A stretch of 11,862 bases of DNA, taken from contig NWUY0300004659.1 in assembly GCA_004151065.3 (NCBI GenBank), positions 112,656-124,517 of the forward strand, written 5' to 3'. Positions 1-7,059 of the stretch are shown piece by piece. The stretch is from Larix sibirica (Eukaryota > Streptophyta > Pinopsida > Pinales > Pinaceae). The notes beneath the pieces are model-generated. The model was not told the origin of the DNA and searched no databases. It saw nothing but the letters and a program-made list of their open reading frames with translations. Each line of letters starts with the position of its first letter. The first letter of the stretch is position 1. The position numbers were made by a program, and so were the translations under genes.

Positions 1-1
1 A

Positions 2-493
2 ATTGGCCCTGAAAAGACTTCTGAACTTTTGAGCTCTGATAATGAACAACTGGATTGTTCACAACTTTGGCAGTTCACAGGAAATCCACCTATGTGCAAC
101 TTGGTGGATAACATTGAGCACTCATCTAGTGTGGAAGTATATATGGAGCAGCGAGTTTTCTCTAAAGGTTTTTCTTAAATCAATACTTTAATAATGCCAT
201 TATTTTATTTGTTTGCGGGGCTTGCATGGTTGGTAAAACTGGGGTGGTGATAAGGTTCAATTCCCCTAGTAGATGTTAACCCTTGCGGTTAAATTGCTTT
301 CCACTTGTGTGTTGATTGGGCAATAGTAAGTACTCATAGTCAAAGGAAGAATTATAAAAAAATGTGATTATGTTATTCAGTATTACTATTGTATTGTTCA
401 ATTACAGATCTAAGTGATTAGTATGCTGCCCCTCTGTGGAGACCTGCTGATACTGAAGATACCATCCAGTTGTGGGAACCATTCTTAACTTGA
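2..493 (+). pseudogene. Two-exon remnant of an unidentified plant gene
   Basis: An open frame enters from the left edge at base 2 and runs 58 codons to TAA at 176-178. It has the mixed, polar composition of real coding sequence. A plausible donor lies at AAAG|GT (intron from 168) and an acceptor at TTACAG (intron end 407). Joining 2-167 to 408 onward keeps one frame, giving ...FSKDLSD, then an in-frame TAG at 419-421, then YAAPLWRPADTEDTIQLW and a second stop at 491-493. The TAG is one base from GAG (Glu), so a nonsense mutation in a once-coding exon is likely. I do not recognise the family. The 240-bp intron carries a SINE-like sequence. Splicing is inferred, and the left exon could instead be the end of a gene that stops at 176. 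Confidence 0.35.
211..366 (+). mobile_element. Possible tRNA-derived SINE fragment
   Basis: Two RNA polymerase III promoter-like boxes sit 32 bases apart, the spacing found in tRNAs and tRNA-derived SINEs. A box-A-like sequence TTGCATGGTTGG is at 222-233 and a box-B-like GGTTCAATTCC at 254-264. A 6-bp inverted repeat (TTAACC...GGTTAA) follows at about 277-292, and a short A-run lies near 354-362. Pairing for a cloverleaf is not evident, so it is not a tRNA gene. No convincing target-site duplication was found and the 3' limit is a guess. Confidence 0.3.
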
Positions 494-545
494 TGCAACG
501 CCATTTACAACTGGAAACATTCTTAACTTGATGAAACCTCATTTT
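471..545 (+). repeat. Degenerate ~37-bp tandem duplication
   Basis: Two adjacent similar stretches (about 471-508 and 509-545) share the core CATTCTTAACTTGATG followed by AAC and ATTT. The duplication covers the end of the second exon-like block of the unknown gene remnant. It therefore post-dates that coding sequence or belongs to its decay. Confidence 0.55.
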
Positions 546-790
546 CTTGAATCAAAGCCTTAATGAACTATCTTAAATACAATATTAGTTGCTTGTGCAT
601 TAATAAAATTCTTTCTATGCATGATAACCTAGTCTCTAATGATTAGTTTCTTTTGTTACTAATAACTTCCTTTGTTCTTTTTTTGTTCTACACTTATTAT
701 GTATTGGCTTTCTCCATTTTAAATGGTATTTTGGTGTTTACTAATTCTCTAACTGTAATGGAGACACTATCTTGATCATTTCACCTGGTA
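546..790. other. AT-rich spacer, no gene seen
   Basis: This stretch lies between the unknown gene remnant and the first CDPK fragment. It is AT-rich with T-runs and has no open frame of note. The last ~60 bases resemble an intron 3' end (CTAAT, CTAAC, pyrimidines), but the sequence does not end in AG at the position where the conserved CDPK exon would begin. Confidence 0.5.
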
Positions 791-956
791 CAGGTGATTT
801 ATTCAAAGACATCGTGGGCAGTGCATATTATGTGGCTCCTGAAGTATTGCGGCGACGGTATGGACCAGAAATAGATATATGGAGTGCTAGTGCGATATTA
901 TATATTCTTCTCTCTGGCGTGCCTCCATTTGGGCAGAGACGGAACAAGGCATATTT
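791..956 (+). pseudogene. Truncated CDPK kinase fragment (copy 1)
   Basis: The frame starting at 793 reads [19 protein letters not shown], then [12 protein letters not shown] and [10 protein letters not shown]. This is the activation segment (GS-YYVAPE, kinase subdomain VIII) through subdomain IX of a plant calcium-dependent protein kinase. One T is missing near 930, so the expected PPFWAE becomes PPFGQR and the frame is lost. The conserved SAGVILY motif has decayed to SASAILY. No DFG, catalytic loop or N-lobe lies upstream and no EF-hands follow. Sequence similarity to the second CDPK copy (from 2373) begins at CAGGTGAT and stops at the two Ns at 957-958. I count seven substitutions and two one-base indels between the copies, each with its own damage. 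It cannot encode a working kinase. Confidence 0.85.
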
Positions 957-958
957 NN
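957..958. other. Two undetermined bases (NN)
   Basis: These are the only ambiguous bases in the window. They fall exactly where similarity between the two CDPK fragments ends (GGCATATTT then NN; copy 2 continues GATGC). This could mark low-quality sequence or an assembly join, so the breakpoint of copy 1 should not be trusted as a biological junction. Confidence 0.9.
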
Positions 959-1018
959 TCTTTAGTTCATAATGATTATTAATAATTATCTTTAGTTCAT
1001 AATGTTTATTAATAATGA
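959..1018 (+). repeat. Two-copy 30-bp direct repeat
   Basis: Units 959-988 and 989-1018 both begin TCTTTAGTTCATAATG and continue TTATTAATAAT after one variable base. They differ at about three of 30 positions. The repeat abuts the NN and the end of the CDPK fragment. Confidence 0.8.
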
Positions 1019-1733
1019 TTTTGCTAAACTTTGTTTAACTTTTTGAATAAGTTGATCTTTGAATTAAATAAGGAGATCCTTTAAATAAACAAGGATCATT
1101 TATTAATTAGGGTTTTGTGCTTGTACTTTTTGAAGATTAATAATATTTTTACAATTGTGAATGAATAATTTCAGTAATATAAAGAATTTATTGAAATTAG
1201 CATCTTTTTTGAAAAATTTGGAAGATGATGGAAGATGAAAGGATAAGGGGATATGATCAGGCATCCCTAACTACTTATACGCGGGTTAGCAACCTTTCTA
1301 CACCATATTCTGTCTTGATGATGAATCCAGCTTGGGATTCGAAACGTCCTTTTTCTTTTCTTTGACAACAAAAATGCAGACCATGGATAATCCAAAAACC
1401 CATTCCAACATTGCAAACCACGGAAACCTAAAATGTTAATGCATGTGAGGTAATGTGCAATGAGATTCCTGGAGAAATGTGATATGCAAGAGTGTTTGTT
1501 GATCACTGCTGGTTTGATGTCCTAAAGTGAGTTTGATGAGAACTCTTTATGACTTGTGAAACCTGCACATAGAAGAAACATGGAGTTAGACATGACAATC
1601 CATATAGAAGACTCATTGACGAATTCTGTTGCTCGGCATTGTAATAGTTGCAGCAATACATTTACCTTGCTCATGGTGGTAGCTATCATTATATCTTTGA
1701 TACGTTAAAATGTGGAAGCTGTATGGTATCAAT
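1019..1733. other. AT-rich spacer, no gene seen
   Basis: About 700 bp without a recognisable coding block on either strand. The only long frame (minus strand, 1267-1506) has no family features I recognise. The 30-40 bases before 1734 do not encode the PPNVT residues expected upstream of the valyl-tRNA synthetase HIGH motif, so the synthetase piece is cut at or near 1734. Confidence 0.5.
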
Positions 1734-2055
1734 GGTGCACTACACATTGGGCATGGTCTTACATGTTCTATTGAGGATACTATCATAAGGTGGCGTAGAA
1801 TGAGTGGTTACAATGCTCTTTGGGTTCCTGGAGTGGACCATGCTGGCATAGCAACGCAGGTGGTCGTTGAAAAAGAAATTGATGCGTGAAAGAGGATTAA
1901 CAAGGGACGATCTTGGACATGAGCAATTTACAGCTGAGGTGTGGAAATGGAAAGATGAATATGGAGGACAAATTTTGAACCAGTTACGTCGTCTGGGTGC
2001 CTCACTTGATTGGTCTCGAGAGTGCTTCACTATGGATGATAAAAGATCTAAAGCA
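1734..2055 (+). pseudogene. Valyl-tRNA synthetase gene fragment, frameshifted
   Basis: Valyl-tRNA synthetase charges tRNA-Val with valine. This piece covers the start of the class I catalytic Rossmann fold. Frame 1734 reads [10 protein letters not shown], with the HIGH signature at 1743-1754, then [20 protein letters not shown] and [11 protein letters not shown]. One extra base in the A-rich run at about 1868-1877 shifts the frame. The old frame ends at TGA 1887-1889, while the next frame continues [36 protein letters not shown] and [20 protein letters not shown]. At 2056 a GTATGT donor-like site follows SKA, where the family would continue with V-T-E-A-F, so this was probably one exon. Everything else is absent: the editing domain, KMSKS and the anticodon-binding region. 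It is a dead fragment of a gene that is normally about 1000 residues long. Gene identity is certain; whether it arose by capture or duplication is unknown. Confidence 0.93.
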
Positions 2056-2302
2056 GTATGTAGTTTTTGTGAAGACATTGTTGCGAAGATATAGCTCTGT
2101 AACCCTGATTTCTTCAGTATTGAACATTATTGTCTCATACCACGTTAAGATTAAACGTTGGTGCATGGGTGTTATTGCTGCAATATGCATCGAAGACCGT
2201 GGGAGTATCGAGAGAAGTTGAATCGAGAAATATTCATCCCCCTCGTGGTTCCCTGCAAAATTCAAAGTTGTGACCTCCACAATTGAAGAGCTGCAAGCTG
2301 CA
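2056..2302. other. Linker between synthetase and CDPK fragments
   Basis: After the donor-like GTATGT the sequence resembles intron or anonymous DNA. From 2222 a frame without a stop runs directly into the CDPK remnant (...[15 protein letters not shown]...), but these ~27 codons do not match the HRDLKPEN region that should precede the kinase residues. A break therefore lies at about 2300. Confidence 0.45.
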
Positions 2303-3846
2303 ACTTCTCTAAGCAAGGATGAAAACTCGTCCTTGAAGGCCACGTATTTTGGCCTTTCAGTCTTCTACAAATCAGGTGATGTATTCAAAGACATCTGGGA
2401 AGTGCATATTATGTGGCTCCTGAAGTATTGCGGCGACGGTATGGAACATAAATAGATATATGGAGTGCTGGTGTGATATTATATATTCTTCTCTCTGGCG
2501 TGCCTCCATTTTGGGCAGAGATGGAACAAGGCATATTTGATGCTATATTGCGTGGAAATACCGATTTTGAAAGTGAACCATGGCCATCTATTTCTAGTGG
2601 TGCAAAAGACGTGGTCAAAAAGATGCTCGAACATGATCCCAAGAAACGTCTTACGGCTGCTGAGGTTTTAAGTATGTTATCAATTATAAAGGACTGTTGT
2701 TTGATGCTAAAAAAACCCCAAATTTGGTGGAAAATGGGTTTGCATTTGATTTCTAATGGGATCATCCTACTTTTTCATACTTGCTGATCATTGTTTGGGC
2801 ATGGCCCTAGATCATCCATGGGTGAGAGAAGATGGTGAAGCACCGGACAAACCACTCGACAGTGCTGTATTGGTTAGGATGAAGCAATTCAGGGCAATGA
2901 ACAAGCTTAAAAAAGTTGCTCTAAAGGTATGTTATAATCTCTATTCAGACAACCTTGAGTGCCTTTTTTGTATATGGTCTAAAATGTCTTAATCTTAATA
3001 CAGGTGATTGCTGAAAGTCTATCAGAAGAAGAAATAAGGGGTTTGAAGGAGATGTTCAAGAGTATAGACGCTGATAACAGTGGGGCAGTCACATTTGAAG
3101 AATTGAAGAGTGGCCTTGCAAGATTTGGGTCTAAAATCTCTGAGTCAGAAGTTAGGCAATTGATGGACGCTGTGAGTACCTAAGCTTTTTTTCCTTTTAT
3201 AAACTTTATTTCTGCGGCATTGGTCAAGCCTAATCTTCATGCTTGTTCTGCATGTTTTGATCTAGTGGTGTCTCCTGGCTTTCTATTTATATAATATTTC
3301 TGCTTATTATTCCAGGCGGACGTAGATGGGAATGGAACAATTGATTACCTTGAGTTTATCACCGCCACAATGCACATGAACAGAATGGAGAGGGAAGATC
3401 ATCTTTATACTGCATTTCAGTATTTTGATAAAGACAGCAGCGGGTAAATTTCCATAGATGCTGAATATTAAATTTTAGCATTGATTTCGTTTCTATTTTA
3501 TTAAAACCTGCTATTCCTGAATCCATTTGGGGTTTTTTCAGGTACATTACAAAGGAGGAATTAGAACAAGCACTGAAAAACTATGGAATGGGTGATCATG
3601 AAACTATTAAGGATATAATTGACGAGGTAGACACAGACAATGTAAGTACCTTCATGTTATTGGGGAATGCCAATATGTTAAATTTTATCATGCACATAAC
3701 AAAGGCTAACTGATGCTCATTCTTCATTTTGCTTAAATGCGTAGGATGGACGAATTGACTATGATGAGTTTGTAGCAATGATGAGCAAAGGCAATCAAGA
3801 CAACAGGAAACATGACATAACTGTTGGGGCTCCAAGACGTAGATAG
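2303..3846 (+). pseudogene. 5'-truncated CDPK gene with disabled kinase domain
   Basis: CDPKs join a Ser/Thr kinase, an autoinhibitory junction and a calmodulin-like domain in one chain. I read exons 2303-2671, 2811-2926, 3004-3171, 3316-3443, 3542-3641 and 3745-3846. All introns (77-144 bp) are GT-AG and the frame is kept across each. The first exon starts [20 protein letters not shown], so the magnesium-binding DFG aspartate is Tyr (2345-2347). One base is deleted after 2395 (GDVFKDI then frameshift), and GPE has become GT-stop (TAA 2449-2451). After that the frame is clean: [53 protein letters not shown], the [16 protein letters not shown] junction, four EF-hands and a C-terminus ending APRRR. 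The whole N-terminus, ATP-binding lobe and catalytic loop are absent. As a kinase it is dead. A 254-residue product from ATG 2521 is possible but unproven. Confidence 0.88.
3004..3846 (+). other. Intact four-EF-hand calcium sensor exons of the CDPK
   Basis: These four exons encode the calmodulin-like domain and carry no disabling change. Loop 1 is [12 protein letters not shown] (3067-3102), loop 2 [12 protein letters not shown] (3319-3354), loop 3 DKDSSGYITKEE (from 3427, across the 3444-3541 intron) and loop 4 DTDNDGRIDYDE (3630-3768, across the 3642-3744 intron). In each loop the first residue is Asp and the twelfth Glu, so all four look able to bind calcium. The 168-bp exon is the length I recall for this exon in many plant CDPKs, as is the 116-bp exon before it. 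The intact state contrasts with the ruined kinase part upstream. It may mean recent inactivation, or selection on a shortened product. Confidence 0.85.
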
Positions 3847-5563
3847 TGCTAGACATATAATGTAATTTCATAAATGTCTGCGTCCTTTTGAATCATTATG
3901 TTCCATGAATTTCTTGTTTAGATTGGGGTGTTCGTATGTATTGGATTTTTATGTCTGGACTCTGTAATCCATATAACCGAGCTTCGTAATTATTCTGGCT
4001 TCACTTTTCATAATCGGAAGCTGTCAGCATATTTCACTATCCTTGGGTAGAATCTGGGCAGAATGTTCTTAATTGTATTTATGTCTCAGCTATGGGAAAG
4101 CTGTTGTGTCTTTATGATATTCGATAATGTATTCCATCTATGTGCAATGTTTGTAGTGACTGAACTTTCCATTGCGTTGACACCTTGGCTGAAAGATCAA
4201 GAACTAATAATATTTCTCGATTCAGTTTGAGAGGGAAGTTAATTGATTATTCTTGCAGGGACGTCTTTTTTCACCAGCATCACTAGTCTTGCTTTCAGCA
4301 CATTTTGGGTTGATCTTTTGTCTTTTGCTAATGTGAACATAGATATGCATCCCGATGCAGTCTTCAATTTTGTATTTGTTTCATTATCCATTTAGACCAA
4401 GGAGGATTATTGGATTTAATAGCAATCTGATTTTCTTAGGTTCTTGGGGTCCCGAGATCCAGGTTTTATGTTGCTAACAACAGCATTTATTTTAACGGTG
4501 ATGATTTTGCTTAGTTGCAGATAGAGTCAATTGCAAATAAATGAAATCACAGATTCACTTAAATTATTGACCAGTTAAAATTGTGCTGGTAGTCAAGCAC
4601 CGAATAGGAATGACAATCCTATGATAAGACGTTCCAGTAGTGGCAAACAGTCTATTTACATCCAGAAGGATCATATGAGCTTGGCATTGCAGGTTTTCCG
4701 AGTATTGACATTTTCAATAATTTCTACAGATGGTAAAACTTGGCAGTCTAGCTATGAAATACGTATTAAAAACATTTGCTCCATGTAAATTGGATTTCGT
4801 GCGTATAATATGTTTTAAGCATAATGATTTCTTCTATTTGCATGCTACAAGTCTTCATCTTGAGAATGTATAAAATACTGTCTCGTTCAAATTCGATTTC
4901 TTCCTCTGGATCTTTTAATGATACAATTCAACAGAATCAATTTTTAGTATTTGGAACTTTTGTCAAGTGTCCAAAGCTTATTTTTTATGTCTCTTTGCAG
5001 ACATGAGCGTTTGTTTATTTTTTTAAAATGGTGAGAATATTTAATGTAAAACTTAATTTATTGGATGTTTAGGACTGCTTCATTTATGGTTATTATCCCT
5101 GCCATTGCATGATATACTTTTTGTTGAGAAGTCAACTTTCGTTCACTTGTATTAGTTTAGTTTGGTTTTCGAGACACAAATTTTTAAAGAGTTTTATAAT
5201 TTTCTGCAGAATTTATTTTGAAAAATTAAAATAAATTCATGAATTTTTAAATACATTAATTTAATTTTATGAATGGTCAAGTAGAACTCTCTTTGCAGTA
5301 GATTTAATTATCAAAATTTAAAAATAAATAAGAATAATTTATAAAATTTAAATTCTTACAAACGCCACTTGTTATCTAGTATGCCCTCCTGCTCATTAAA
5401 ACAAGAAGTACAACAACTATTGCCCTCCCACAATAGCAAAATCAATCACTACAATAACAAATATTTCATAGAATTGACGTAGTTTGAACTTGGACTACTA
5501 TTTACACAACCATTCATCGTTTGTTAGACTACTGGCTGATTATTGGCTCTCACAATCTGCATT
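3847..5563. other. Former 3' UTR and AT-rich intergenic region
   Basis: The first few hundred bases after the CDPK stop codon would be its 3' UTR; I cannot fix a polyadenylation site from sequence. The rest is AT-rich, especially 5200-5360, and lacks any recognisable protein family. One stop-free stretch at 4579-4788 (55 residues from ATG 4621) and a hydrophobic one near 4255-4397 are the most coding-like pieces. Neither is identifiable and both are within what chance gives. Confidence 0.5.
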
Positions 5564-5754
5564 ACATTGAAAAAAAAACTCTACCTACGTTAGAATTTTT
5601 CACATTCAAAATAACCCATAAATTTAGAGCAAGAGCTACAATCTTAAATGCCATGACTTACCTTTGAGTTGGCGTGAGAAGTGGGTGGCAGGTGGCGCTC
5701 TGGTTGTGGAACCATAGCCATGCTGCCATTTTGATGCTCATAATCATTTTGGCT

Positions 5755-5820
5755 CTCGTCTTTCCTAAAGAGCAGTTTATAGGTGGCACTGTTCTCCTTT
5801 CACTGAATGGTAGATTGTCT
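5755..5820 (+). repeat. Internal duplicated ~60-bp segment, copy A
   Basis: TCTTTCCTAAAGAGCAGTTT and the following GGTGGCACTGTTCTCCTTTC match copy B at 6457-6520, offset 702 bases, with a few substitutions. Copy B lies just beyond the stop codon of the minus-strand lipoxygenase remnant, in what would be its 3' UTR. Copy A may therefore be residue of a second lipoxygenase 3' end. Repeated at +2018 and +4036. Confidence 0.75.
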
Positions 5821-5929
5821 GTGCATTGCCCCCCTTGAGGAGAGTCTAGCAATGCTGGAAGCAGATAAGAATGTATGCAACTCCAATTTCATCTTTTGTA
5901 AACTGAGAATCCTAATCCTACCGCGCTTC

Positions 5930-6019
5930 ATGTCTTCAAAATCTCTTCTGCTTATGTTGCTCCTCTACCTCAAGATCTCCTCTGCTTCTAATGCTTCTCC
6001 TCCTAAAAACCCCTTCTAA
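5930..6019 (+). CDS. Short frame resembling a secretory signal peptide (unit 1)
   Basis: ATG 5930 to TAA 6017-6019 encodes 29 residues: MSSKSLLLMLLLYLK followed by ISSASNASPPKNPF. It has a basic start, a leucine-rich core and a small-residue region, the layout of a secretion signal. An in-frame upstream start near 5807 would add 41 residues with no such feature. Beyond the TAA the same frame stays open for 24 codons (6020-6091) containing two cysteines, so this could be the broken first part of a small secreted peptide gene. No family is recognised, and leucine-rich short frames arise by chance in CT-rich DNA. Identical copies lie at 7948-8037 and 9966-10055. Confidence 0.15.
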   Translation: MSSKSLLLMLLLYLKISSASNASPPKNPF

Positions 6020-6456
6020 TATATAGAAGAAGAAAGCAGAGGTGGATGGATGGATGAATGTGTTGGGATTGGTATGCATAGCAATTGTGACTAATTTTCA
6101 TCACCACCATCATCTTCGTCATCAGTTGTGTTACTAGGAGATTGAAGTTTGTAATGGCTTGCCCTTTTGTCTAGTTAGCTTTATGTGTGACCATGCCATG
6201 TGGTTACTTAGCTTGAATTCATTGGGTGTATGGAGTTTTGAGGGTTCTTTTGGGGTCCACCTCCTAGCCAAACTCTAATTTATTCCAGTGAGTCTCATTC
6301 AAGTACAAACTACACTAACCACCTTGATTTTTTTCATATTTTTACTTGTCCACATCGTTCAAGAAACTTTGGTTGCCATGCCATTTTTTTTATATAATGG
6401 CTTTTTAAAGTCTAAAATTATTTATAATAGTTGTGAGCAATGAAAATTCAACAACC

Positions 6457-6520
6457 CTCATCTTTCCTAAAGAGTAGTTTGCAGGTGGCATTGTTCTCCT
6501 TTCTTTGAATGGTGGATAGA
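6457..6520 (+). repeat. Internal duplicated ~60-bp segment, copy B
   Basis: Partner of the segment at 5755-5820. On the minus strand it directly follows the TAA of the lipoxygenase remnant. Repeated at 8475-8538 and 10493-10556. Confidence 0.75.
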
Positions 6521-6869
6521 TTACATGGAAATGTTGGGGACACCATGAACATTAAGACCACCATACTCTGATATATCACTAGTGTTGAGATGTAGTAAGG
6601 TGTAAGGAACTTGAGCAAGCCTGTGCTTGCTCTTTAGATCGGGATTATTATTTCTGGCTATCACATCCTTCTCCAATTGTACTAAGCTCGATGAAAATAA
6701 ATTGAATGCTTCTTCCTTTGCACTCTCATGGACCCAATCTAGCATGGATCCATGTATTTGCGAGATATATACTTTGTGCTTACCATGTTGTGACAGGATC
6801 TCCAAAACAACCATGGTGGTCTATCTCGGAGTAGACACGGTTCTAAGGAAATATGCATCTACATCATTC
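6521..6869 (-). pseudogene. Lipoxygenase C-terminal remnant (unit 1)
   Basis: Plant lipoxygenases add oxygen to linoleic and linolenic acid for oxylipin synthesis. On the minus strand the frame reads NDVDAYFLRTVSTPR, a stop (TAG at 6823-6821), then TTMVVLEILSQHGKHKVYIS, EEAFNLFSSSLVQLEKDVIA and RNNNPDLKSKHRLAQVPYTL, ending GVPNISM and TAA (6523-6521). This follows the family order FLKT..TT..V.EILS.H...VYL, then EAF..FG..L.EIE..I..RN.D..LK, then PYTLL, then G(I/V)PNSISI. The spacing between RNNNP and PYTLL matches without gaps. The C-terminal isoleucine, whose carboxylate binds the catalytic iron, is Met, and one residue of NSI is missing. All upstream exons, with the iron-binding histidines, are absent. 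It cannot be an active enzyme. I am confident of the family but not of the 9- or 13-LOX class. Confidence 0.85.
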
Positions 6870-7059
6870 AACATCAAGTGTTAATTTACAGCAGTCGAGG
6901 TATTGAAGCACCCACTTTTGACTCGTTTTTCGTGTCGTTATCGAGTAATGCCCTACTGCTTGACAATGCTTCTGCTTTGGCCTTATGGCTTATTGTGCTA
7001 TTATCGAATAACCCATGATGGATTGTCTCTCTTACCCTTGAAACTAATGCTGCCAATTG

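Noticed and set aside
211-290. tRNA gene
   Set aside because: Box-like motifs are present, but acceptor, D and T stems do not pair, so a SINE-like remnant is more likely.
1267-1506. 79-residue minus-strand open frame
   Set aside because: No recognisable motif, unremarkable length for chance, and no splice or expression signal.
1740-2343. Minus-strand frames opposite the valyl-tRNA synthetase and CDPK fragments
   Set aside because: They are shadows of the plus-strand coding sequence, whose family identity is clear.
2303-3846. A functional full-length CDPK gene
   Set aside because: The N-terminal lobe and catalytic loop are absent, DFG is YFG, and a frameshift and a stop codon break the activation loop.
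4824-5006. 60-residue plus-strand open frame
   Set aside because: Low-complexity, AT-driven composition and no family features.
5658-5852. 64-residue minus-strand open frame in each unit
   Set aside because: Unit 1 differs from units 2-4 by several amino acid changes in this short frame, no family is recognisable, and it overlaps the internal duplicated segment.
6039-6110. GGAT-type and CAC/ATC microsatellites
   Set aside because: Only three to four short imperfect units each, which is ordinary low complexity.
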